From: Pseudothioclava nitratireducens | Lineage (GTDB): Bacteria > Pseudomonadota > Alphaproteobacteria > Rhodobacterales > Rhodobacteraceae | Direction of reading: 5' to 3' | Length of the DNA stretch: 64,000 bases | Assembly: GCF_029210495.1 (NCBI RefSeq) | Contig: NZ_JARGDK010000006.1 | Span: forward strand, 124,001 to 188,000 | Shown here: piece after piece, positions 55,223 to 62,316 of the stretch | How the letters are laid out: every line of letters starts with the position of its first letter | Numbering within the stretch: the first letter of the stretch is position 1 | Notes under the pieces: model-generated | What the model was told of the DNA's origin: nothing | What the model saw: the letters and a program-made list of their open reading frames with translations, nothing else | Database searches by the model: none | Translations under genes and position numbers: made by a program

Positions 55223-57040
55223 ATGGACCTTCGCAATATCGCGATCATCGCACACGTCGACCACGGCAAGACCACGCTCGTCGACCAGCTCCTGAAGCAA
55301 TCGGGCGCCTTCCGGGAAAACCAGGCTGTGGCGGAACGCGCCATGGACAGCAACGACATCGAGCGTGAGCGCGGGATCACCATCCTCGCCAAGGCGACGA
55401 GCGTCGAGTGGAAGGGCACCCGGATCAATATCGTCGACACCCCCGGCCACGCCGATTTCGGCGGCGAGGTGGAGCGCATCCTGTCGATGGTGGACGGTGT
55501 CTGCCTGCTGGTCGATGCCGCCGAAGGCCCGATGCCGCAAACCAAATTCGTGACGCAAAAAGCGCTGGCGCTTGGCCTGCGCCCCATCGTGGTGCTGAAC
55601 AAGGTCGACAAACCGGCGGCCGAACCCGACCGCGCCCTCGACGAGGTGTTCGACCTGTTTGCGAACCTCGGCGCCAATGACGAGCAACTCGACTTCCCGC
55701 ATGTCTATGCCTCAGGCATTGGCGGCTGGGCCGATCTCGAACTGGACGGCCCGCGCGAGGACCTCTCGGCGCTCTTCGACCTGATCCTGCAGCATGTCGA
55801 GCCGCCCAAACAGGAATTTCAGGCCAATCAACCCTTCCGCATGCTGGCAACGACGCTGGGCGCCGACCCGTTCATCGGGCGCATCCTGACGGGCCGCGTG
55901 GAATCGGGCACGCTCAAGGTCGGCGACCCGCTCAAGGCGCTCTCGCGCAAGGGCGACAAGATCGAGCAATTCCGCTGCACCAAGATCCTCGCGTTCCGTG
56001 GTCTCGCACAGCAGCCCATCGACGAGGCCGTCGCAGGCGATATCGTCTCGATCGCGGGTATGTCCAAGGCCACCGTGGCCGATACGCTCTGCGCGCTCGA
56101 AGTCGAGACCGCCCTGCCCGCACAGCCGATCGACCCGCCGACGATCTCGGTGACCTTCGGCATCAATGACAGCCCGCTGGCGGGCCGCGATGGCACCAAG
56201 GTGCAATCGCGCGTGATCCGCGAGCGCCTCCTGAAAGAGGCCGAAACCAACGTCGCGATCCGCGTCGAAGACACGCCCGGTGGCGAAGCCTTCGTCGTCT
56301 CGGGGCGCGGCGAACTTCAGATGGGCGTGCTCATCGAGAACATGCGCCGCGAAGGGTTCGAACTCTCGATCTCGCGCCCGAAGGTCATCTTCCGCGAGGA
56401 AGACGGCCAGCGCATGGAGCCGATCGAAGAAGTCATCATCGACGTGGACGACGAATATTCCGGCGCGGTGATCGAGAAACTGACCGGCCCGCGCAAAGGC
56501 GAGCTGACCGAGATGCGCCCCGCCGAGGGCGGCAAGACCCGCATCGTCGCGCTTGTGCCCTCGCGTGGTCTGATCGGTTATCAGGGCGAGTTCCTGACCG
56601 ACACGCGCGGCTCGGGCGTCCTGAACCGCATCTTCCATAGCTGGGCCCCCTATAAAGGCAGCATCGAAGGCCGTCGTCAGGGCGTTCTGATCTCGATGGA
56701 GAACGGTGTCTCGGTGGCCTATGCGCTGTGGAACCTCGAAGAGCGCGGCAAGCTGTTTATCGGTGCGCAGGAGCAGGTCTATGAGGGGATGATTATCGGC
56801 GAGCATTCGCGCGATAACGACCTCGAAGTGAACCCGCTCAAGGGCAAGAAACTCACCAACGTGCGGGCATCCGGCACCGACGAGGCCGTGCGCCTCACGC
56901 CGCCCGTGCGGATGAGCCTCGAAGAGGCCATCGCTTATATCAACGATGACGAGCTGGTCGAAGTTACGCCCAAGGCGATCCGCCTGCGCAAGCGCCATCT
57001 CGACCCGCATGAGCGCAAACGCGCCGCACGTGCCGAGTAA
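55223..57040 (+). CDS. typA: Translational GTPase TypA/BipA
   Basis: This 605-residue GTPase has G1 AHVDHGKTT, switch region [11 protein letters not shown]3 DTPGHADF, G4 NKVDKP, and the BipA C-terminal [21 protein letters not shown]. It assists ribosome assembly and stress growth. ATG at 55223 fits family starts. A terminator follows. Confidence 0.97.
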   Translation: MDLRNIAIIAHVDHGKTTLVDQLLKQSGAFRENQAVAERAMDSNDIERERGITILAKATSVEWKGTRINIVDTPGHADFGGEVERILSMVDGVCLLVDAAEGPMPQTKFVTQKALALGLRPIVVLNKVDKPAAEPDRALDEVFDLFANLGANDEQLDFPHVYASGIGGWADLELDGPREDLSALFDLILQHVEPPKQEFQANQPFRMLATTLGADPFIGRILTGRVESGTLKVGDPLKALSRKGDKIEQFRCTKILAFRGLAQQPIDEAVAGDIVSIAGMSKATVADTLCALEVETALPAQPIDPPTISVTFGINDSPLAGRDGTKVQSRVIRERLLKEAETNVAIRVEDTPGGEAFVVSGRGELQMGVLIENMRREGFELSISRPKVIFREEDGQRMEPIEEVIIDVDDEYSGAVIEKLTGPRKGELTEMRPAEGGKTRIVALVPSRGLIGYQGEFLTDTRGSGVLNRIFHSWAPYKGSIEGRRQGVLISMENGVSVAYALWNLEERGKLFIGAQEQVYEGMIIGEHSRDNDLEVNPLKGKKLTNVRASGTDEAVRLTPPVRMSLEEAIAYINDDELVEVTPKAIRLRKRHLDPHERKRAARAE

Positions 57041-57043
57041 TAC

Positions 57044-57070
57044 AAAAAGGGGGGCTCTGCCCCCCTCTTT
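57044..57070 (+). terminator. Intrinsic terminator of typA
   Basis: GGGGGGC-TCT-GCCCCCC followed by TCTTTA, 8 bases after the stop. It doubles as the outer left arm of the adjacent repeat. Confidence 0.75.
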
Positions 57071-57081
57071 ACTTCGTAAAT

Positions 57082-57190
57082 TCACCCCCCGGGATATTTG
57101 ACGCGATTGGAGAACGAGATAGTCTCTGATTTCCAATCGCCGGAAATATCCCGGGGGTGAGCGCGCCAGCGCGAGGGGGCAGCGCCCCCT
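57082..57190. repeat. Inverted intergenic repeat between typA and potA
   Basis: The left arm (57082-57110, TCACCCCCCGGGATATTTG...) pairs with the right arm (57133-57160, ...AAATATCCCGGGGGTGA) over about 25 positions, then GAGGGGGCAGCGCCCCC follows. The right half is nearly identical to 29586-29650. It makes a large cruciform-capable element between convergent genes and probably ends both transcripts. Confidence 0.8.
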
Positions 57191-57203
57191 GCCCCGGCCC
57201 CCT

Positions 57204-58298
57204 TCAGCGGAACAGAACCAAAGCGCCCGGCGACCACGCAACGCGGGTGCGGGTTCCGATATCGAGCACCGGACGACCGAAGACGTTGCGCATCGAGATT
57301 CGCACCGGCACGTCCACCCCATCGAGCTTCACGTCGTAATAGGTCATGTCGCCGTAATAGACGACCTCTTCGATGGTGCCGGGCGTCTCGCGGTCGAGCG
57401 GTGTCTGGCCCTCGTAGAGGATGGTCAGCGTCTCGGGACGGAAGCCAATCGAGGCCTGACCGCCCGCGGGTGCGGCCGACGCCTGCGCCGCCTCGATCTC
57501 AAACGCGCCGAGCCCTGCTGCCTCCACCTGAATATGGCCGTTCGCCTCGCCGGTGACGCTGGCGGGGAGGAAATTCATCACCCCGATGAAATCCGCCACG
57601 CGGCGCGAGTTTGGCCGACGATACAGCGTTTCCGGATCGGCGAGTTGGGCGATTTCGCCCTCGAACATCACCGCGATCCGGTCCGACATGACCAGGGCCT
57701 CTTCCTGGTCATGGGTCACGAGCACGAAGGTAATGCCGACCTCGCGTTGCAGCTTGATCAGTTCGACCTGCATCTGCTCGCGGATCTTCTTGTCCAGCGC
57801 CGAGAGCGGTTCATCGAGGAGCAGCACCTTGGGCTTGAGGATCAGTGCGCGCGCGAGCGCCACGCGCTGGCGTTGCCCCCCCGACATGGCATGGGCCGCA
57901 CGCGGTCCGTAGCCCTTGAGGCCGACCATTTCGAGCGCCTCTTCGACGAGCTTGTCCTTCTCGGCCTTTGAGCGCGCATCACGTCGCAGCCCGAAGCCCA
58001 CATTCTGCGCGACGGTCAGGTGCGGGAAGATCGCATAGCTCTGAAACACCATATTCGTGGGGCGCTTGTTGGCGGGCACGTTCTCCATCGACTTGCCGTC
58101 GATCAGCACCGCGCCCGAGGAAATCCCCTCAAAGCCGGCGATGGTGCGCAAGAGCGTGGTCTTGCCACAGCCCGACGGACCCAGCAGGGAAAAGAATTCG
58201 CCCGCGCGGATCGTCGCGGTGATGCCGCGCAGCGCGTGATACTCGCCATAGTATTTATGGACGTCCTGAAACTCGATCATGGGCGCACGGGTATTCAC
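57204..58298 (-). CDS. potA: Polyamine-type ABC transporter ATP-binding protein PotA
   Basis: The 364-residue ATPase has Walker A GPSGCGKTT, signature MSGGQRQRVALARAL and Walker B VLLLDEPLSALDKKIREQM, then a TOBE domain. The PotA-like subfamily imports spermidine or putrescine. It is coupled by a 4-base overlap to potC. No binding-protein gene is beside it in the window. Confidence 0.9.
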   Translation of the reverse strand: MNTRAPMIEFQDVHKYYGEYHALRGITATIRAGEFFSLLGPSGCGKTTLLRTIAGFEGISSGAVLIDGKSMENVPANKRPTNMVFQSYAIFPHLTVAQNVGFGLRRDARSKAEKDKLVEEALEMVGLKGYGPRAAHAMSGGQRQRVALARALILKPKVLLLDEPLSALDKKIREQMQVELIKLQREVGITFVLVTHDQEEALVMSDRIAVMFEGEIAQLADPETLYRRPNSRRVADFIGVMNFLPASVTGEANGHIQVEAAGLGAFEIEAAQASAAPAGGQASIGFRPETLTILYEGQTPLDRETPGTIEEVVYYGDMTYYDVKLDGVDVPVRISMRNVFGRPVLDIGTRTRVAWSPGALVLFR

Positions 58299-59101
58299 AG
58301 GAAGCCTCCGGTATCCTTGGCACCGGTCTTCTTGAGGCCCCGGCGGCGGACATATTCCGCGATGGTGAGAAGAATGATCGACAAAAGCACGAGGCAGGTA
58401 CCAAGCGCCATGATCATCGGGATCTGTTTCGGGAAGCGCAACTGCGAGAAGATATAGGTCGGCAGCGTCGGCTCATTCCCGGCAAGGAAGAACGCGATGA
58501 TGAATTCGTCGAGCGAGATCGTGAAGGCGATCAGCATCGAAGAAATGATCCCCGGCAGAACCAAGGGCAGCGTAATCAGACGAAAGGTCGAAAGCTTGCC
58601 TTCGCCCAGATCATAGGCCGCCTCTTCGAGCGAGCGGTCGAGCGAGGCAAAGGCCGTGTTCAGGATCGCAATCGTGTAAGGCGTGGCAATCAGCACATGG
58701 CCGAGGATCACCGTGAGGATCGAGAGCTCGATCCCGATGGCCAGCAGCACCAGAAGCAACGAGCCGCCGATCATGATCTCGGGCAGAACCAGCGGCAGCA
58801 TGATCAGCCCCATGATCGGCCCCTTGCCCGGAAAGCTGAACCGCGTGCCGGCGCGCGCGGCGAAAATGCCAAAGGCGGTCGCCAGAACGGCAGTCGATCC
58901 CGCAATGATCATCGAATTGCGCACCGCCCGGCCCAGCGTGTCATTGGCGAACATCTGCGAGAACCAGTCGAGCGTGAAGCCCTTGAGCGGAAAGGCGATG
59001 ATCGTGCCATCGTTGAACGCGAAAATCGGCAACAGCAGGATCGGCGCGTAAAGAAACGCGAGATAGGCGAAGGCATAGATGCGGAGCGAGGGCAGCTTCA
59101 T
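58295..59101 (-). CDS. potC: Polyamine-type ABC transporter permease PotC
   Basis: A 268-residue permease with six helices and the EAA-loop region LEEAAYDLGEGKLSTFRLITLPLVLPGI; the close is typical of PotC (SLDEFIIAFFLAGNEPTLPTYIFSQLR). It overlaps potB by 4 bases. Confidence 0.92.
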   Translation of the reverse strand: MKLPSLRIYAFAYLAFLYAPILLLPIFAFNDGTIIAFPLKGFTLDWFSQMFANDTLGRAVRNSMIIAGSTAVLATAFGIFAARAGTRFSFPGKGPIMGLIMLPLVLPEIMIGGSLLLVLLAIGIELSILTVILGHVLIATPYTIAILNTAFASLDRSLEEAAYDLGEGKLSTFRLITLPLVLPGIISSMLIAFTISLDEFIIAFFLAGNEPTLPTYIFSQLRFPKQIPMIMALGTCLVLLSIILLTIAEYVRRRGLKKTGAKDTGGFL

Positions 59102-60000
59102 TTCGGGCCTCGCAGGTAACGGCGGTTGGCAAAGACGAAGGCCAGTGAGATCAGCGCCACCACCGCCATCGCCGAAACCGCAATCGCCGAGCCCATCGGC
59201 TTGTTATCGAGCGGCAGAAGCTGCGCCTGGATCATGTTTGCAACCATCGGCAGCTTGCCCCCGCCGATCAGTTCGGGCGTCACGTAATCCCCAATGGTCG
59301 GGATGAAAACGATCAGCACCGCCGCCACAACCCCCGGCATTGCCAGCGGCAGGGTGACCCGCAGGAAGGTCATCACCCGGCTCTCGCCAAGGTCCTGCCC
59401 GGCCTCCAGAAGCGAGCGGTCGATCTTTTCGAGCGCCACGAAGATCGGCAGGATCGCAAAGGGCGCATAGGCATGGGCGAGCGTCGCCGCAATCGCCCCG
59501 ACCGTGTTGAGCATTTGCAGCGGGTCTTCGATCAGCTGCCCCTCTCCGATCAGACCGATGGATTTCAGCCCCGAATTGATCACCCCGTTATAGCCAAGGA
59601 TCACTTTCCACAGGAACACACGGATCAGATAGGAGGTCCAGAACGGAATGGTGATCAGGAACAGCCAGAGCGACTTGCGGTCGGGCCGGACGTGGAAGGA
59701 CAGGAAATAGGCAATCGGGAAGGCCAGAGCCACAGTGACCAGCGTCACCAGCCCCGACACGATCAGGGAGCGCAGCAGGATCGCGCGAAAGATCGGGTCG
59801 GTCCAGACCGCCTTGTAATTCTCGAAGGTGACCTCATGGATCACCGTCAGATAGCCATCCTTGAAGAAGGAATAGGCGAGGATCGTCAAAAGCGGCGCGG
59901 CCAGCAACAGAATCGCGTAAAGCGCGGTCGGGCTGATCAAGGCGAGACCGTTGGCGGCCTCGGAATGTTTCAAGCGGCTTAACGGCGAGCCTTGTGCCAT
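59098..60000 (-). CDS. potB: Polyamine-type ABC transporter permease PotB
   Basis: The 300-residue permease has six helices and the EAA loop LLEAGQDLGESRVMTFLRVTLPLAMPG, and ends GDYVTPELIGGGKLPMVANMIQAQ, as in PotB. ATG at 60000 has AGGAGA upstream. It is first of potBCA. Confidence 0.92.
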   Translation of the reverse strand: MAQGSPLSRLKHSEAANGLALISPTALYAILLLAAPLLTILAYSFFKDGYLTVIHEVTFENYKAVWTDPIFRAILLRSLIVSGLVTLVTVALAFPIAYFLSFHVRPDRKSLWLFLITIPFWTSYLIRVFLWKVILGYNGVINSGLKSIGLIGEGQLIEDPLQMLNTVGAIAATLAHAYAPFAILPIFVALEKIDRSLLEAGQDLGESRVMTFLRVTLPLAMPGVVAAVLIVFIPTIGDYVTPELIGGGKLPMVANMIQAQLLPLDNKPMGSAIAVSAMAVVALISLAFVFANRRYLRGPK

Positions 60001-60084
60001 TCTCGTCTCCTGTGGGGCCGCGCGCTTGCGCAGCATTGCCGACGAAAGCACAGGCAGCGGGAACTGAAAAGAGGCGAGATGCAT

Positions 60085-60120
60085 CGCCCTGCGCCATTTT
60101 TCGGCGCGGGGCGCTTTTTT
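60085..60120 (+). terminator. Strong hairpin with T-run between mocR and potB
   Basis: CGCCCTGCGCC pairs with GGCGCGGGGCG around ATTTTTC and is followed by TTTTTT on the plus strand. Both flanking genes are on the minus strand, where no U-run follows; it may still end mocR transcripts, or it may end an unrecognised plus-strand RNA. Confidence 0.6.
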
Positions 60121-60127
60121 GGGCAGC

Positions 60128-61537
60128 TCAGACCGCGAGGTCGCCCGAAGGGTTTTCCAGAAGCCCCACGAGGCGGTCGATCGCCGCATGGAAGTCGGCC
60201 TCGGGGACCGCCCCCGCAATTGCGATGCGCACCGCGTTTGGCGCGTGCCCGTCATGGAGCACGTATTCATCAGCCGAACGCACCAGCACGCCCTCGGCCT
60301 CGGCAGCGCGGGCAAAGGCCGAACTGCGCCACCCCAGCGGCAGGCGCAGCCAGAAGAAGGAAAGCCCCGGCTGCCAGACGATATCGAAACGGCTCAACGC
60401 TTGCACCGCGCGTTCCAGCCGCCGGCCCATCGCTTCTTGCGCGGCCTGACGCAGCCGCATCGCATCGCCCGAACGCAGAATCCGGGTCATGATATCCGTC
60501 ACCGGACGCGCCAGCCCGAAATAGGAGTGCTGCGCGGCCAGTCGCCCCGCCTCGCCCATCCCCTCGGGGCAAACCACGATCCCGAACCGCATCCCCGCCG
60601 AGATGGTCTTGGACAGGCTCGTCACATGCCAGGTGCGCTCCGGGGCGAGCGCGCGCAGGCTCGGCAGGCCGGAACTGGGCGCGGTGTAGCAATCGTCCTC
60701 GAGGATCTGCAAATCATGCGCGCGCGCCACCGCAACAATCGCCTTGCGCCGTTCGAGCCCCATCCGCGCGGCGGTCGGGTTCTGCGCCTCGGTGGTGATG
60801 CAGACGACCTGCGCGCGGTTGCGCCGGCACGCCGCGTCGAGCGCGGCGGGGATCATCCCCTCCTCGTCGAGCGCAACCGCCACCGTCTCGGCCCGAACCA
60901 GCTTCGCCGCATGGCGGAAGCCGGGATAGGCCAGTTCTTCAGTCAGCACGACGGGACGGTCACCCCGCAGACAGATTTGCAGCGTCAGATTGATCCCGTT
61001 CTGGCCACCATGGGTCAGCACCAGATCATCCGCCGTGATCGGGCCAAGGTCGCAGCACTCAAACCAGCTCAGCGACGCCTCGCGCGCGAAGAGATCGCGT
61101 TTCAGACCTGGATACTCGAGGTATTTCTGTCCGATTTCGCGCGCGGCTTCGGCCATGGCGCGCGCGATGGCTTCGGTCTGGCCGACATCAGGCAGTTGCG
61201 GTGAACGCAGATCGACGGGGCCGCGCCCGCTATTATCCTCGGTCGAGAGTTGAGTATAGAGCGGCTCGGTCGGACCAAGGCGACGCGATTGTGTCGATAC
61301 AAATGTGCCACGCCCGACCGCCGCCTCAAGGAGCCCCTCCTGCGTAGCGATTTGATAGGCGCGCGCCACCGTGCCCGGCGTAACCCCCAGACGCCATGCC
61401 AAATCGCGCACCGTCGGCAGCTTTGACCCCGGTTCCAGACTGCCACGCCGCACGCCTTCACGTAGCGCGCGCACCAGCGCGAGATATTTCGGACCGCTCT
61501 GCGTGCCGAGGTCCGGCCTCCAAGTTGTATCAGTCAC
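60128..61537 (-). CDS. MocR-family transcription regulator (GntR HTH fused to aminotransferase)
   Basis: The 469-residue protein joins an N-terminal GntR winged helix (RRGSLEPGSKLPTVRDLAWRLGVTPGTVARAY) to a type I aminotransferase-like domain with the PLP lysine in HVTSLSKTISAGMRFG. MocR regulators sense PLP-linked metabolites and often control a divergent gene. It starts with GTG at 61537. Its target cannot be deduced; potABC and the DUF1127 gene are neighbours. Confidence 0.92.
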   Translation of the reverse strand: MTDTTWRPDLGTQSGPKYLALVRALREGVRRGSLEPGSKLPTVRDLAWRLGVTPGTVARAYQIATQEGLLEAAVGRGTFVSTQSRRLGPTEPLYTQLSTEDNSGRGPVDLRSPQLPDVGQTEAIARAMAEAAREIGQKYLEYPGLKRDLFAREASLSWFECCDLGPITADDLVLTHGGQNGINLTLQICLRGDRPVVLTEELAYPGFRHAAKLVRAETVAVALDEEGMIPAALDAACRRNRAQVVCITTEAQNPTAARMGLERRKAIVAVARAHDLQILEDDCYTAPSSGLPSLRALAPERTWHVTSLSKTISAGMRFGIVVCPEGMGEAGRLAAQHSYFGLARPVTDIMTRILRSGDAMRLRQAAQEAMGRRLERAVQALSRFDIVWQPGLSFFWLRLPLGWRSSAFARAAEAEGVLVRSADEYVLHDGHAPNAVRIAIAGAVPEADFHAAIDRLVGLLENPSGDLAV

Positions 61538-61612
61538 AATGTTTCTCTGGCTTGCATTGTATTGTTTTTGTATCCCTAGATTACACGAAACGCATTCATT
61601 GTATCAATACAA
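61525..61612. promoter_or_regulatory. TTGTAT motif array between mocR and DUF1127 gene
   Basis: TTGTAT occurs at 61525, 61557, 61568 and 61599, separated by 32, 11 and 31 bases, near multiples of one helical turn. The last forms a perfect palindrome TTGTATCAATACAA (61599-61612). A similar TTGTGTCGATACAA lies inside mocR at 61289-61302. This is the pattern expected for MocR binding sites. Confidence 0.65.
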
Positions 61613-61624
61613 AAGGTGACCCAC

Positions 61625-61825
61625 ATGTCTGGCCTCTCGCTACGTCACTTCGCTCTCGCCGCGCCGACCCGGCCCGTTGCGGTCGCGCAGACCGTCGCGG
61701 ACTGGGTCAAGACCCGACGCACCCGCCGGGCGCTCGGGCAGTTGGACGATCATCTGCTGAAGGATATCGGGATCAGTCGGGATGCCGCGCAGTTCGAAGC
61801 CGCGCGCCCCTTCTGGAAAGAGTAG
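61625..61825 (+). CDS. DUF1127 small protein
   Basis: The 66-residue protein ends with the DUF1127 motif RRTRRALGQLDDHLLKDIGISRDAAQFEA. DUF1127 proteins are small arginine-rich proteins, some linked to RNA and stress regulation. AAAAGG precedes the ATG at 61625. The adjacent palindrome suggests control by the divergent MocR protein. Confidence 0.9.
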   Translation: MSGLSLRHFALAAPTRPVAVAQTVADWVKTRRTRRALGQLDDHLLKDIGISRDAAQFEAARPFWKE

Positions 61826-61855
61826 GAGCCGCAGTCCCCTGTCGGATCCTCTTCC

Positions 61856-61881
61856 TTGGCCGGGCATCTGCCCGGCCTCTT
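61856..61881 (+). terminator. Terminator of the DUF1127 gene
   Basis: GGCCGGGC-ATCT-GCCCGGCC followed by TCTTTT. Confidence 0.88.
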
Positions 61882-61942
61882 TTCATGACAAAGGCCGACG
61901 TCGCGCGCCGGCCTGTCAGCACACAGGCTGCAAAAGCCGGCT

Positions 61943-62197
61943 TCAGGCGATAACCGCCTCGATCGAGATCGAACGTTTCTTGAGTTCGGCATAAATCGCA
62001 GGCACCACGCGCGCCGAGCGTACCGCTCGCGCCAGCGCGTCACCGATCTGACCCTCGCTCGCCGGCCCCAGCACACGCCAGACCATGCGCCGCTTGACCC
62101 CGTCATCATAGACGATCTCGACGCCGCCGCTGCGCGCCTTGCGCAGACCAACAAAATCAAGCCCCCCTTCGGAGGCGTGGAACGCTTTCTGGATCAT
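61943..62197 (-). CDS. Small protein of unknown function
   Basis: An 84-residue product (MIQKAFHASEGGLDFVGLRKARSGGVEIVYDDGVKRRMVWRVLG...). The sequence looks like a folded alpha/beta domain with codon use like its neighbours, but no family is recognised and no operon context supports it. Confidence 0.55.
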   Translation of the reverse strand: MIQKAFHASEGGLDFVGLRKARSGGVEIVYDDGVKRRMVWRVLGPASEGQIGDALARAVRSARVVPAIYAELKKRSISIEAVIA

Positions 62198-62316
62198 GAG
62201 ACTGCTCGTTTTGGTCTTTGTTTTCTCGCACGATGCCCACGGGAAGAGGTCCGGTCAATCACCCACGCGCCGCGACCGATCAGATCGCCGCGGCGCTGAG
62301 TCTTTGCCGCAACAGA

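Noticed and set aside
59992-60492. Plus-strand frames overlapping mocR and potB starts
   Set aside because: Arg/Pro/Ala-rich shadows with no support; mocR and potB on the minus strand are clear.
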